This document shows positions 46,236 to 58,130 of a stretch of DNA of 64,000 nt, piece after piece (positions within the stretch are counted from its first letter, which is position 1; each line of letters starts with the position of its first letter). The DNA is from Hysterangium stoloniferum (Eukaryota > Basidiomycota > Agaricomycetes > Hysterangiales > Hysterangiaceae). The stretch is from positions 4,216,001-4,280,000 of the forward strand of contig WHVD01000001.1 in NCBI GenBank assembly GCA_015178975.1, given 5' to 3'. The position numbers and the translations under genes are program-made. The notes below the pieces were generated by a model, which ran no database searches, had not been told where the DNA came from, and was given only the letters and a program-made list of their open reading frames with translations.

Positions 46236-47511
46236 ATGCCACCAAGAAGAAATACACACGCACAGGCATCATTACCTGGACCGTCGACTCTTCATTCCCC
46301 ATTAACTCTGTATACCAGCCAGACGCTTGTGAACCAGTCGGAACCCATGGAAGAAGCCCGTATCGCAGAAGTCCCAGAAAACCAGGATGAATCTGAGCAC
46401 AAGGACGAATCTGTGGCCCCTGACAAGGGCAAAGGTGTTGAAATTCCTCTGCCTATCAAACGATCACACTAGGGGGATCCTACTTCTGAATTTTTAGCAG
46501 GTACTATAGATAAATTCATGACGCACCTGCTCGAAGAATGAAAGAAAAAGGAACAAGAACCTCCACAGTCAAAAGTCAATGCTCTGGAACCCTTCATGGG
46601 TTCCAACCCAAACAAACTCTCTACTTTCCTCATGCAATGTCGCTTCAATTTCCATGATCGATCCACCGCATTCTCCATGGACTCCCAAAAAGTCAACTAT
46701 GCACTTTCATACTTGTCGGGATCCGCGTTGAAATGGTTCGAACCGGCTTTTAGCGGAATTTCCGGGGAAGAGCTGCTCTGGCTCAAAGATTGGGATGCTT
46801 TTGTTGAGGAGCTTGAAACCAACTTTGGCCCATATGACCTGACAGGAGAAGCTGAGAATAGTCTCACAAATCTTCATATGAAGGACACGCAGCACATCAC
46901 AGACTACATCATCCAATTCAATAATCTTGCAGCTCATTGTCAGTGGGGCGATCCCACTCTCCGCCAAATTCTATGCCGATCTACTGTCCCACCTTAAAGA
47001 CAAAGTCTCAAAAGGAGAAGATGGCAAGCCAAAAACCCTGTCCCATATGTGCCTCAAAGCTCAAAATGCAGACACACGTTATTGGGAACATCACGTGGAA
47101 GTTGCCTGCGAGACCTCCGTGGACAAAGTAAACAAGTCCACGGCCAATAAAACCAACAACAACAACTCGTCAACCAGCAACCAAAACTCCATGCAATCCG
47201 ACAAGAAGAGCGATAAAAAGTCTTCAAACAACAACAACAATAACAACAAGGACAATAACAAGGGTCAACAGTCTGGCAAGCAAGCCAGAAAACCCGACCT
47301 TTCAGGCAAACTCGGACTCGATGGCAAATTGACCCCACAGGAAAGACAACGTTGCATGGACAACAACCTCTGTCTCTTGTGTGGGAAACCTGGTCATCGA
47401 GTCCCGGAATGTCCACTGGCAAAAGCAAACTCTTCAAAGGGTCAAACAGCCAAGGCCTCCACAGAAACCCCGTCGAAGGACAAACCGGCTTCTGACTTGA
47501 AAAAAGAGTAA
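46236..47511 (+). pseudogene. gypsy C gag
   Basis: Starts MPPRRNTHAQASLPG, with an acidic region, a capsid-like core (SALKWFEPAFSGISGEELLW, WDAFVEELETNFGPYDL, ENSLTNLHMKDTQHITDYI), an Asn-rich linker (47,150-47,260) and the zinc knuckle CLLCGKPGHRVPEC. TAG at 46,470 and TGA at 46,539 interrupt it, and a frameshift lies near 46,965. Gag packages element RNA into particles in the cytoplasm. Ends TAA 47,509. Confidence 0.85.
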
Positions 47512-50500
47512 GCAACCCTGCAGACTCCGTGTGGGTTGGGGGTTGCATTGCCTCTCCGCGCATTCAAGAGTTTACCTGTCTCAATGCATCTGCTCTTTCA
47601 CATTCTGATTCATTTTTCATTAAACTTATGTCTAATATGATTCCGAAATTCGTTTTTTCAGCTCTTATAGATTCCGGCTCAACTCATTGTTTTTTAGATA
47701 CAAAATTCACGCAAAAAAATTCTTTGTCAACTTATTCAATAAATCCCATTGGTCTCCACCTCTTCGATGGCACAAGTAATTCGGTTGTTACCCAAGCTTG
47801 TGATTTATCCATCTGTTTCCCGTGTGGAACATCTCAATTGGTCACTTTCTATGTGACCCAGTTAGACTCAAGTTGCTCGGTGGTCCTAGGACATAACTGG
47901 CTTACCCGCTACAATCCATTGATTGACTGGATAGCTAACAGTATAACATCCTGGACTCCTGCAGCAGCTGATGAAACTGTGCCTGTCCTGGCCTCCACAG
48001 CACCCATGGCCTTCCCAGCACCTGAAGTCTCAAGGACTCCTGTGATCCCTACGGCACCCATGCTTCCCAGAACCCACGGCACCTCCATCTATTTCTCTGA
48101 TTAATGCTGCAGCTTTTATTAGGGCTTCAAAAATGGACGGGTCCCAGGTGTTCACTATCAACTTAAAAATTGATGAAGCAACTGGACGTTTTTCAACCCC
48201 GGTATCTGAATCTGAGCAAGCTGCTGACCTAGAAGGCATCCTGGAGAAATATCATGACTTCACAGATGTTTTTAGCAAGTGGAAAGTTGACTGGCTTCCA
48301 CCTCACAGAGAATACAACTTAAAAATTGATCTCGAAGACGGTGCCCAGCCACCCCTAGGACATATTTACCTGCTCTTGTCCATGGAACTTTCCGTGATCC
48401 GTGATTTCCTGGATGAACATTTGTCCATAGGTTTTATCAGACCCTCAAAGGCTCCTTTTGGAGCACCTGTTCTGTTTGTCAGAAAAAAGGATGGATCCCT
48501 TCGACTATGTGTTGATTTTAGAGGACTCAATGCTGTCACCAAAAAGGATAAATATCCACTCCCACTTATATCTGATCTGCTCGATGCTCCGTGGAATGCC
48601 CAGATTTACACCAAAATAGATCTCAAACATGCCTATCATTTGGTCTGGATTGCCACGGGCGATGAATGGAAAACCACTTTTAGAACCCATTATGGGGCCT
48701 TTGAGTGGTTGGTGATGCCCTTTGGACTCACCAATGCTCCGTCTGTTTTTCAGCATTTTATCAATGACATTTTCTCTGACATGCTTGATGTATGCGTCAT
48801 TGTCTACTTGGATGACATTCTTATCTACTCCGAGAACTCCGTGGAACATGACAAACAAGTCCGTGAAGTTCTCTGGAGACTCCAACAACATGGTTTATTC
48901 ACAAATGGTAAAAAAATGTACTTTTGACACAGACTCTGTGGAATTCCTGGGTTTCATGATGGGACCCAATGGACTCCGCATGGATGAAACTAAGTGCAAG
49001 TCATCAAAGATTGGCCCAAACCCCAAAAAGTTAAAGATATACAATCCTTCCTCAGATTTGCCAATTTTTACCGACGTTTTATCCGTGGATATTCTGACAT
49101 CACAGTGCCCCTTACCCATCTTACGTGTAAGGGTACTCTGTGGAATTTTAATGATAAGTGTCAAAAAGCTTTCAATCTTTTAAAAAATTCTTTTTCTACA
49201 GCTCCTATTCTGTCGCATTGGAAACTGGACTTCCTGCTCATTGTTGAAACAGACGCCTCGGATTATGCACTTGGAGCCATTCTGTCTATCCAGGACTCCG
49301 ACGGAGAAGTCCATCCTGTGGCTTTTCTGTCCCAGACTTTCACCGGAGCAGAGCTCAACTATGATGTTCATGATAAGGAACTCCTGGCAATCTTTTCAGC
49401 TTTCAAAGTGTGGCGACACTATTTGGAAGGCTTGGGAACTCCTATTGACATTGTAACAGATCACAAAAACCTGGAATACTTGTCTACCACAAGATTTTTG
49501 ACCCATCGGCAGGCCCGTTGGTCTGAATATCTATCTGCTTTCAACATGATTATCCATTTTTGACCTGGCAGTCTTGGCGGCAAACCCGACGCTTTAACTA
49601 GACGATGGGACGTCTATCCTAAAGAGGGGAGCAATGACTATGCCACGGTAAACCCACACAACCTGAAACCTATTTTCACGAATCAACAACTTACCGCATC
49701 GGTCTGTGCAACTTTCCTCATCAATCCCATTGTCTGTGGAATTATCATTATGGATATCGAGAAGTTACATCATGATATTCTATTGGCAATTCCACTAGAC
49801 CCGATTACTAATGCTCACCTTGATAATACCGTGGACCCCGATCAACCTCGGTGGTCTCTTGATCAGCATGGTTTCATTAGACTTGACGATTGGATCTATG
49901 TACCGGACTCTGACGACCTCTGCCTCAGGATCCTTCAATACAAAGATGATCATCCACTCTCAGGACATTTTGGGTACAACAAAACTCTATCATTAATAGG
50001 AAGAGAATACACTTGGCCTGGACTCCGTGGATTTGTTAAGCACTATTGTAAATCTTGCACTACTTGTCCCCACTCGAAATCTCAGCGACACAAGCCATAT
50101 GGCCTTTTGAAACAACTCCCAGTACTGGAACACCTGTGGAATTCTATCTCTATGGATTTCATTGAACACCTACTGGATTCCGAAGGCTTTTCCACCATTC
50201 TAGTCATTGTTGACAGATTCTCAAAACAAGGTATATTCATCCCTACATATGACACAATTACGTCCGTGCAGTTAGTGGAACATTTCATTATCCATGTATT
50301 TTCCAAGCACAGAGTTCATATCTCACTTCTTTAGATCCCTTGGGAAATCCTTGGACATGACATTACATTTCACGTCCGGACATCACCCGGAAGGTGACGG
50401 ACAAACCGAATGCTTCAACCAGACATTGGAACAATATCTCTGCGTGTATTGCAACTACCAACAGGACAATTGGAAATCCTTGTTACCACTTGCAGAGTTT

Positions 50501-51189
50501 GCTTACAACAATGCACCTTCGGCCACTACTGGCATTTCCCCGTTCTTTGCAAATAAAGGATATAATCCAAATATTACAGTACATCCAGAACGAAATCTCA
50601 CCTCTGCTCGCACTCAAGAGTTCACCACGGATCTCCACAAGGAACTCCGGACTGCTATAATGTCTGCCCAAGAGCAATACCAACATTCAGCGGACAAACA
50701 CCAGATCCCGCCACCAAACTTCAAGATTGGCGATCGTGTTTTTGTCAAAGCTCAATTCTTCCGGATTACCTGTCCATCAAAAAGCTTGCTGAAAAATATT
50801 TAGGTCCTTTTGAAATTATCGCACAAGTAGGTTCAGTCTCTTCGACTCTACGGCTTCCAGATAGCATGTGTGCGGTACACCCGGCATTTCATGTTTCTAT
50901 GCTAGAACCTTGTACTGCTAACACTATCCCAGATTGCGTGCAATCTCCGCCTCCTCTGGTCACTATTGACGGAGAACCTGAGTTTGAAATCTCACAAATT
51001 TTATATTCAAAAATTGACAAGCGTCAACACACTTGTAAACTGCTTTTCTTGGTCAAGTGGGCGGGTTACGAGGGCACGGATGAAGAAACTTCATGGATTT
51101 TTGCCACGGAACTCGGTAATGCCATGGAAATCGTTACTGACTTTCATACAGCTTACCCACTCAAACCTGGACCACTATCTTCTCTCTGA
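47512..51189 (+). pseudogene. gypsy C pol: protease, RT, RNase H, integrase, chromodomain
   Basis: Protease ALIDSGSTHCFLD (47,663); RT GSLRLCVDFRGLNAVTKKD, MPFGLTNAPSVFQ, YLDDILIYSE (48,480-48,840); RNase H VETDASDYALGA, YDVHDKELLAIF; integrase zinc finger (H..H near 49,940; CKSCTTC), core start SISMDFIEHL, then HPEGDGQTECFNQTLEQYL; chromodomain LVKWAGYEGTDEETSWIF. Breaks: frameshifts near 48,100, 48,915, 50,330 and 50,800, and a TGA at 49,561 where relatives have Arg. The D,D,E integrase core is split by the 50,330 shift. Gag and pol lie in separate frames. Confidence 0.88.
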
Positions 51190-51401
51190 CTGCACTCCAC
51201 AGACCCCGTGTTACGTTTGGACTCATTTTCATTATTCCCTGTCGCCCTATGTCTCTCTTTCCTTTTACAGGTTCTGACATGTCTTTCAAGTCCTCAAGTG
51301 GATTTCCCGCGGACTTTTGACTTTGACTTTGACTTTGCTCTTATGTCTTTTTCACACTTTACTTTTATGTCCAAAATTATTTTTTATTCTATACTACTTT
51401 T

Positions 51402-52368
51402 TCAGTCTACATTTATGGGACTGTGTTTTTTCCCCACCTCCTCAGCTACCTCCTCAGGGAGCTCCTCGACCTCCATGGTGACCCCAGCCTCATCTGACCC
51501 GGCCTCCTCGGAACTTCTGGCTTGTGGCTCCTCATATACATATCCACCAAACTCCACCAGGAACTTCCAAAATTCCGAGTGGAGCCCACAGAGCTCATTC
51601 GCCACCACCACTTGCACTTTGTTGCACTTTCTGAGCAACACGTTCTGGGCCTCTATGCCCTTGGCGATCCGTCCCAGGATTTTGTCCAACCCGGAAAATC
51701 TGTCCGACCTGCTGATGTCTCGTGCCCCGGACCCTGCAGCCTGCTTGTGAACGAGTGAACACCTCGCCTTGAGGTGCACACATTGGTAGCAGCCTGGACC
51801 CTGGCCAGACTTTCGGTTCCATTCTGTGTTCCGGTCATTACAACCGGAACACCGCGGGTCGTTCCGTGTGGGTAGGCAGACTGGCGCCACCTTCCTTGCC
51901 TTCTGTTGATGTGGTTAGTTCCACGGTATTTCCCACGGACCCGATGCTTAACTTTTGGGGGCTCTCTGGCTCCCCCTTGGACTCCAATTCAATTTCTGCT
52001 GCTTTGTGCTGAAAATGACAAGTCAGTGAGAAAAAAACAAAATGACAAGTCATTTTGGGACTTACCTTTCCTGCGATAATTGCAGCCCTGTCTGCAGCCA
52101 CCCGTGCCTTCTCTGCGGCCACCCACACAGCCTCGTCCTCATCTCTGTTCCTCTGCCTCTCAGCCTCCTCTGTGGCCAATGCCACCTGGTACTCCCTGTC
52201 TAAGGCCTCTTTGGCCTCTCTAGCCTCCTTCTCTGCTTCTTCACGAAGTTGGTGCTGCTCTTCTCGCTGCGCCAAGAGTTGGGCCACACTCCAAGTTGCC
52301 CGATACAGAGTGCCCATGGAGGGCCCGGTGGTTGGCATCACCCGTCTTGGTGTTGGCTTTGGTCCCAT
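51402..52368 (-). pseudogene. Antisense coiled-coil zinc-cluster gene of gypsy C
   Basis: Start MGPKPTPRRVMPTTG at 52,368. A long Glu/Ala/Arg coiled coil follows (EAEKEAREAKEALDREYQ), then a GTAAGT..TTTCAG intron (52,066-52,010), exon HKAAEIELESKGEPESPQK, and a second intron whose donor reads TTAAGC where C-prime has GTAAGT. The last exon has KARKVAPVCLPTRND, CSGC, NTEW, GPGCYQCVHLKARC, IAKGIEAQNVLL and an acidic end. The Cys pattern is CX2CX6(W)X9CX2CX6C; the third Cys is Trp here but Cys in elements A and C-prime. A TATA-bearing upstream block is shared with C-prime. No known function. Confidence 0.65.
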
Positions 52369-52424
52369 TTTGTTGAAGATGGGGGTAATAAAGAAGAAGA
52401 ATTTCTATTTTTTCAAATTTATAT

Positions 52425-52436
52425 ATAGGCTCATCG
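52425..52436 (-). promoter_or_regulatory. TATA box of the gypsy C antisense gene
   Basis: On the minus strand CTATATATAAAT follows the block GTGATCTGGAAGGTAAGG and precedes a CT-rich run and the ATG at 52,368, the same order as at 15,541 in C-prime. Confidence 0.5.
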
Positions 52437-52577
52437 TGTTTGAACCTTACCTTCCAGATCACATGACTCCTTGACACATACATGTAACCGACATGACTTT
52501 TGACACATGTGTGTAGCCGACAAGAACCTTATCGAGGTCTAGAGCCTCTTTGGGACTTCAGCATAAAGGGAGGGTAC

Positions 52578-53392
52578 TGTTACGACCGGAAATTCTACCG
52601 GACTCCAGGCACTAACTTTATGCACCCGTGCCCTATATGCACCCATTATCAGTTCACCAGAATTCCCACCAGACTCCGTACATCAGACTCATCTACGTTT
52701 GTCTTTGTTACATTGTGTTTCAGTCACCGGAAAACCCACCGGACTCCATCTCTGTCTATTTCCGACCTTGTCCCACGCGTCAGTCACTGGACCCCACTCA
52801 GTAAAACCCATCACCTCTCTAACAGAGCCCCATTCCCATTTTAGTCAAATGACCTGTCACAATTCGGACTCCGCTCCCACTCTGTTTCCTGTTATGGTTT
52901 ATGATTTGTCACTATTTGGACTCCACTCCGTTCCATCCCATTCCTAACACCAATTTGGTGTTTACTATCCCCGTTTTATGTTTTGCTCGTTTCATTTCAT
53001 TATTACTGGATTCGGTATGACATTTACTCCACAGTCTATTTAAACTGGCAGATGTTATACATACAATCCAGTCAGAAAATTGGCTTAGATTCCCCCCAGT
53101 AATCTAATACATTTTCTGCTCTAAAACCCTACTTGAATTACACCGCTCACACTAGTCAGACCCCACGGGCTCCGGCGCATCTATCTCTCTCACTAATCTT
53201 GACTTATGACCCACGACCTCTGACCTATGACCCCTTGAACCACAACCCCCGCCCGGACTCCCCAGGATTCCCTTCCGCCTGTCTGAAATTGGATGACACA
53301 ATCTAGCGAGGGCGCAGCCTATAAGCTGAAGCCAAGTCCTACTGGATATTCCACAGGTTTCTCTGGAGACCTGCCCTGTATGTATCCTAACA
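52578..53392 (+). mobile_element. 3-prime LTR-C of gypsy C
   Basis: 815 bp, TGTTACGACCGG to TATCCTAACA, directly after the polypurine tract. Stem-loop at 53,311-53,333. Confidence 0.92.
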
Positions 53393-53820
53393 GTTTCACT
53401 CCATGTTCCTGTGAAAGCCCCCCAAGTGCCAGAGGATGGGGGTGCAGTTTTTGGGACAGGGTCCGTCCATGTAGGATATGTGGATGAAGAGGCCTCCCCC
53501 AAGCACTCGACAATCTCTGTTTGAGGTGGTGAGGAAGGAGTAACCATCATTTGGGGTTGGGGGATCCTTTTAAAGTTGGGAAGTTGGGGTCTGGGGAGAG
53601 GAGTATATGGAGTGAAAACAGTTCTGCTCCCCGAGCTGGTGGAGGTTCCTGCCATGTTGTCCTGCACGGTGGAGTGCATTGATGATGGCATCCCAGAATT
53701 ACCTGTACAGTGCTCAACATTTTCAGTACGAGACGACATGGTAGAAGTATTGATAGGTTGGGGTCGCAGTATTCTTTTGAAGTTGGGGAGCCTGGGTTTG
53801 GGTTGTTGTTCCTGTGACAT
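53393..53820 (-). pseudogene. Unrecognised minus-strand gene, 5-prime piece
   Basis: Starts MSQEQQPKPRLPNFKRILRP. A second PNFKRIPQP repeat and Ser/Thr/Pro-rich sequence follow to SGTWGAFTGTWSE, where the frame runs into gypsy C. The duplicated PNFKRI motif is the only distinctive feature. With 44,350-45,385 this suggests one gene split by the element. Whether it is host or mobile is unknown. Confidence 0.45.
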
Positions 53821-53869
53821 AGTGCACTGACTTGCGCGGTTGATGTGGAGGGAAGAGACAGGGGGATAA

Positions 53870-54693
53870 TGTTAGGGTACGTACATGGCAGATTTCCGGA
53901 GAAACCTGTGGGAAATCCAGTAGGACTTGGCTTCAGCTTATAGGCTGCACCCTCACAAGATCGTGTTGTCCAATTTCAGACAGGCAGATGGGAATCCTGG
54001 GGAGTCCAGGTGGGGTTCGTGGGTCAAGGGGTCATAGGTCAGAGGTCGTGGGTTGAGAGGTCAGGAGTCGAGATAAATAAGAGAGATAGATGCATGGGAG
54101 CCCATGGGCTCTGACTAGCATGAGCGGTGTAATTCAAGTAAGAGTTTAGAGCGGAAAATGTATTAGATTACTGGGGGGAATCTAAGCCAATTTTCTGACT
54201 GGATTGTATGTACAACATCTGCCAGACTATATAGACTGTGGAATGAATAACATACCAAATCCAGTAATGATGAAACGAAACTAGCAAAACATGAAACGAG
54301 AATAGGAAACACCAAATTTGGTGTTAGGAACAGGATGGAATGGAGCGGAGTCTGAATCATGACAAATCATAAACCATAACAGGAAATGGAGCGGGAGTGG
54401 AGTCCAAATCATGACAGATCATTTAACTAAAACGGGAATGGAGCTCTGTTAGAGGGATGATGGGTTTTCTGAGAGGGGTCCAGTGACTGATGTGTGGGAC
54501 AGAGTCGGACATAGACAGGGATGGAGTCCAGTGGGTATTCCGGTGACTGATACACAATGTAATGAAGTCAAATGTGGACAAGTCTGACATACGGAGTCCA
54601 GCGGGAATTCTGGTAAACTGACAATTGGTGTGTATAGGGCACGGGTGCATATAAGTTAGTGCCCAGAGTCCAGTGGCAATTCCGGTCATCCCA
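53870..54693 (-). mobile_element. Solo LTR-C (824 bp)
   Basis: TGTTAGGGTACG to CCGGTCATCCCA with target duplication GATAA (53,865-53,869; 54,694-54,698). Stem-loop at 53,939-53,961. Confidence 0.9.
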
Positions 54694-54891
54694 GATAAAA
54701 ATTTCTTTAGTGGATTTACGTATTTTATATTAATTTTACGCTCCACTCGGTTATTGAGGTGAAAGGCTGAGGGATGAATAATGAAGGGTAGAGTTAAAAG
54801 TAATAAACAGTGTTTTCATCATGAGAAGGTGAAATGATCATTAGATTCGATAAATAGTTTTGTAAGCTCTGAGCAGAGTGGGGGTGTTACA

Positions 54892-57800
54892 AAGATCATT
54901 GCCATTTAACCAAGTGTCCTCTTCCGGTCCATATCCTTTCCATCGAACTTGGAAAAGGAGTCAATTTCAATGCTTTTTGTGTCCCACTATAGCTTCTACT
55001 TCATACTCCTCATCGTTATAGTCTAGTTCCTGAGGGTTTTCAAGTATTGCCCTTGATCCAAATTCCTTGGGGGAGAAATGTTACTTTTTAAGATGGTCTC
55101 GGTTGATCATGGGGTGTATTTGATATTCCGGGGGAATGTGGAGTTGAAAGACTTGAGGATTGATCTTCTCCAAGACTTCGAATGGTCCTATCTGTCTTTG
55201 AATGAGTTTCCTCCCAGGTCCTTTGGCTTCAACAAGCTTGAGAGAATGAGGATTGATTAGAACATAATCTCCTTTTGAGATATGTTCCACCGATCTCCTT
55301 TTCTTATTGTAGCTGCGAGCTTGCATTTCTTGTGCACGTGTGATCGAATCTCGCATCACCTGTCGATGGTTCTCCAGTTCTAAGATCCATTGGTCAGCTA
55401 AGGGGCTATCTGACAATTCTCTGGGAACCATGGGGTCGACCCCTCCTAGGCAGCGAGACAGTCCTCTCAGTAAGTATCCCATCAGCAAAAAGGCCGGTGT
55501 GTAGCTCATTGAACTCTGAACCGTCGAATTGTAGGTATGGGCCACCACTTGAGTCCATTTAGACCATTCCTCTTTCAAAGAAGCACAGTATGCTCTGAGC
55601 ATTTGCTCAATGATAGCATTGGCATTCTCCATTTGACCGTCACTTTGAGGATGATGGGATGAGGATACTGCGAGAGTGCTTCCATATACCTTGCAGACCT
55701 CTCTCCAGAACCTACAAGTCCATCTCTTGTCTTGATCACAGGTTATCCTTGAGGGTAAGCCAAAGGGAGCGGCTACTTTATTCACAAAGATTTGCGTGAA
55801 TCCTTCTGCAGGTAAATCCAAGGTCATGGGCTCACAAATTAAGAAACACGTGAGTTTATCCACAGCAACAAAGATGGCTGAGTAAGCACCCTCTGCAGAA
55901 GGTGGCAATCTGGTAATCAGGTCCATTGAGACAACCTCAAATGGCCTTAAGGGTACTTCTGCGGGTCGAAGAGCTCCTTGTCAAGCGGAATGATCAACCT
56001 TAGTTTTCTGGCATATGTCACAGCTGTGAGCATACACCATGCAGTCCTGCAACATCCTCGGCCAGAAAAACTGGTCCTTCATCAGCTGAAAAAGTCTGTG
56101 ACCGCCTGCATGAGCTCCTTTGAAGGGATTGTCATGTATCAATTTGAGTATGGTTGACATCATGCTGCTAGGTATGCAGATTCGACGTTTCCAGTCTGAA
56201 TCTCAAAAGAACAATAGCTTATTCTTGCTGATGAAATAGTGCAAAGGGGTAGCTACCATGTTTGGGGAAATGGGATTGGTGGCATAATGATTTCTGAAGG
56301 CAGGATCTTTCTGATATCCATTGCAAAGTTCCTTAGCATAATTCTCATCGATTTCTATAAGCAATTGGGGGTTTGAGAGAGTAAAGTTTGCCTCATCAAT
56401 TTCATCATTTCTGGGGAGGTTGTGCAGATACCATTTCGTTTGGGGGACCTCTTCCATCATTCCAATCGGTTCAACTAACTCATGATGAGTGAGAAGGATG
56501 GCCTTTTCCACTGGTTTGTTCTCCCATAATGTCTCGTTGTCATTCCAGTTGTAAGAATCTGCTATGATTGGTAAGAGGTTGTCTCTTGCGGGACTAGTGC
56601 AGTCAGATACTCGAGGGAGTCTAGACAGTGGGTCAACATTGCTGTGTATTTGTCCTGCTCGATGTAGGATTTCCAGACTGGGGTATGCAGCATATACCAC
56701 CCCCATGCGGCCAGTCGACGATTGGTATTCTCATAAGATCTGGCCCATAGTAACACTGCATGGTCAGTGATCAGAAGGGTATGTTCTCCCTCGATAAAGG
56801 GCTGGAAATGGACTAGTCCCTCCTTAGTGGCTAATGCCTCTCGCTCCGTGGCTGAGTAATTACATTCTGCTTTCTTGAGCATGCAGCTCCAATAGGCGAT
56901 GACATGCTCAATGGTGACACTGGTGTCATCAAAATCTGAGGCCTAGGAATCTGTTTAAGTGAATTCTGGCTCCTTGGTTTTATAACAAGTGACGAAAATT
57001 GGCATGTCTCGAGATTGATCAAAGGTTGATCTTGCTTGGGCATAGATTTTGGTGTCTTTTAGATCCTTGAGCATCATTTTCTGTATTTGTTGGAGACAAC
57101 ATCCCAATGTGAAGTCCGAAGCGTCTGTGTATAGCTGATAAGGCATGCTGCTCATGGGGTGTCCAAGTACTGGAGCAGAGCTCAATACAACTTTGATGTC
57201 TTTAAAAGCTCGGGTGTGTTCGGAATCCCAAGTCCAACAGACTCCTTTCTTTAAGAGGTTGAAGACCGGAGCAACCATCCAGGAATAAAATGGTATGTAA
57301 GTGGAGAAGTACAGAACCATCCCGAGGAAATGTTGAAGATCTGCTATCTTGGTAGGCATAGCTAGTTCTAGTATGGCAGCAACCTTTTCTTGATGGGTTG
57401 AAAAACTGAGTCTAGACACCTTATGTCCTAGTAATAGAATCAAGTTATACCCAATGTAGCACTTTTTGGGTGAGAGGGTGATTCCCGCTGCAATTATGGT
57501 TTGTAGGACCTGGTCTAAATACTCTAAATGATCATCCCATGTCTTAGAAAAGATCACGATGTCATCAATATAAACTAGGCAGAATATCCATAAGTAAGGT
57601 GTGAGTACGGTTTGCATAACTCTCTGGAATATAGAGGGTCCATTACGGAGTCCAAAGGGCATTCCCCTAAATTGCCACAGTCCTCGGTGGGATCTGAAGG
57701 TGGTCTTCGGTTTGTCTTCTTCTAACATTTTGAGTTGGGTAAAGCCGGCTAGCGCATCAAAGGAAGATAGGATGTTGGATCCTGAAAGCACTTGCATGAT

Positions 57801-58130
57801 TTCAGACTGGTGTGGCAACAGGAATTCATCAGGAACTGTTAGGCTGTTCAACTTCCTATAGTCAATCACCACTCGCAGTTTCCCATTGCAATAGATGACA
57901 AAGGGCACCCCCCAAGGACTCTTTGACGGTTCAATTACTCCCTATTGAAACCAGGTATCCATTTGTTCATCAATGACCTTCCTATTGGCTGGGGAAGTTG
58001 GAAACATTGGCATTGAAATAGGTTGCATGCCTTCTTTCAATGGGACACTGACTTTAACGTCTACTTGTCCTAAATGCCCGTCTACTCCAATGGCTTGGAC
58101 GTTCTTAGTCAAAACCAACTCCAAGTGAGA
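54892..58130 (-). pseudogene. gypsy E pol: RT, RNase H, integrase, chromodomain
   Basis: RT: GKLRVVIDYRKLNSLTVPDE, FDALAGFTQLKM, GMPFGLRNGPSIFQRVM, LVYIDDIVIFSKTWDDHL (56,955-57,908). RNase H: LYTDASDFTLGCCLQQ, SATEREALA. Integrase: zinc finger H-x-H-x-CDIC near 56,000-56,150, core MDLITRLPPS, SSHHPQSDGQMENAN. Chromodomain: LLFQVRWKGYGPEEDTWL near 54,905-54,960. TGA codons at 55,980 and two before LLFQVRW sit where Arg is plausible; frameshifts separate RT, RNase H and integrase. Confidence 0.85.

Larger units (their letters stand above)
45386..53392 (+). mobile_element. Full-length Ty3/gypsy chromovirus-type retrotransposon C (8.0 kb)
   Basis: 5-prime LTR 45,386-46,199, gag from 46,236, pol to 51,189, antisense gene 52,368-51,402, polypurine tract AAAGGGAGGGTAC at 52,565-52,577, 3-prime LTR 52,578-53,392. 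Flanking pentamers are GTGTC and GTTTC, one mismatch. The LTRs look very alike by eye. Stops and frameshifts in gag and pol make it non-autonomous now. It sits inside the unrecognised minus-strand gene. Confidence 0.92.
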
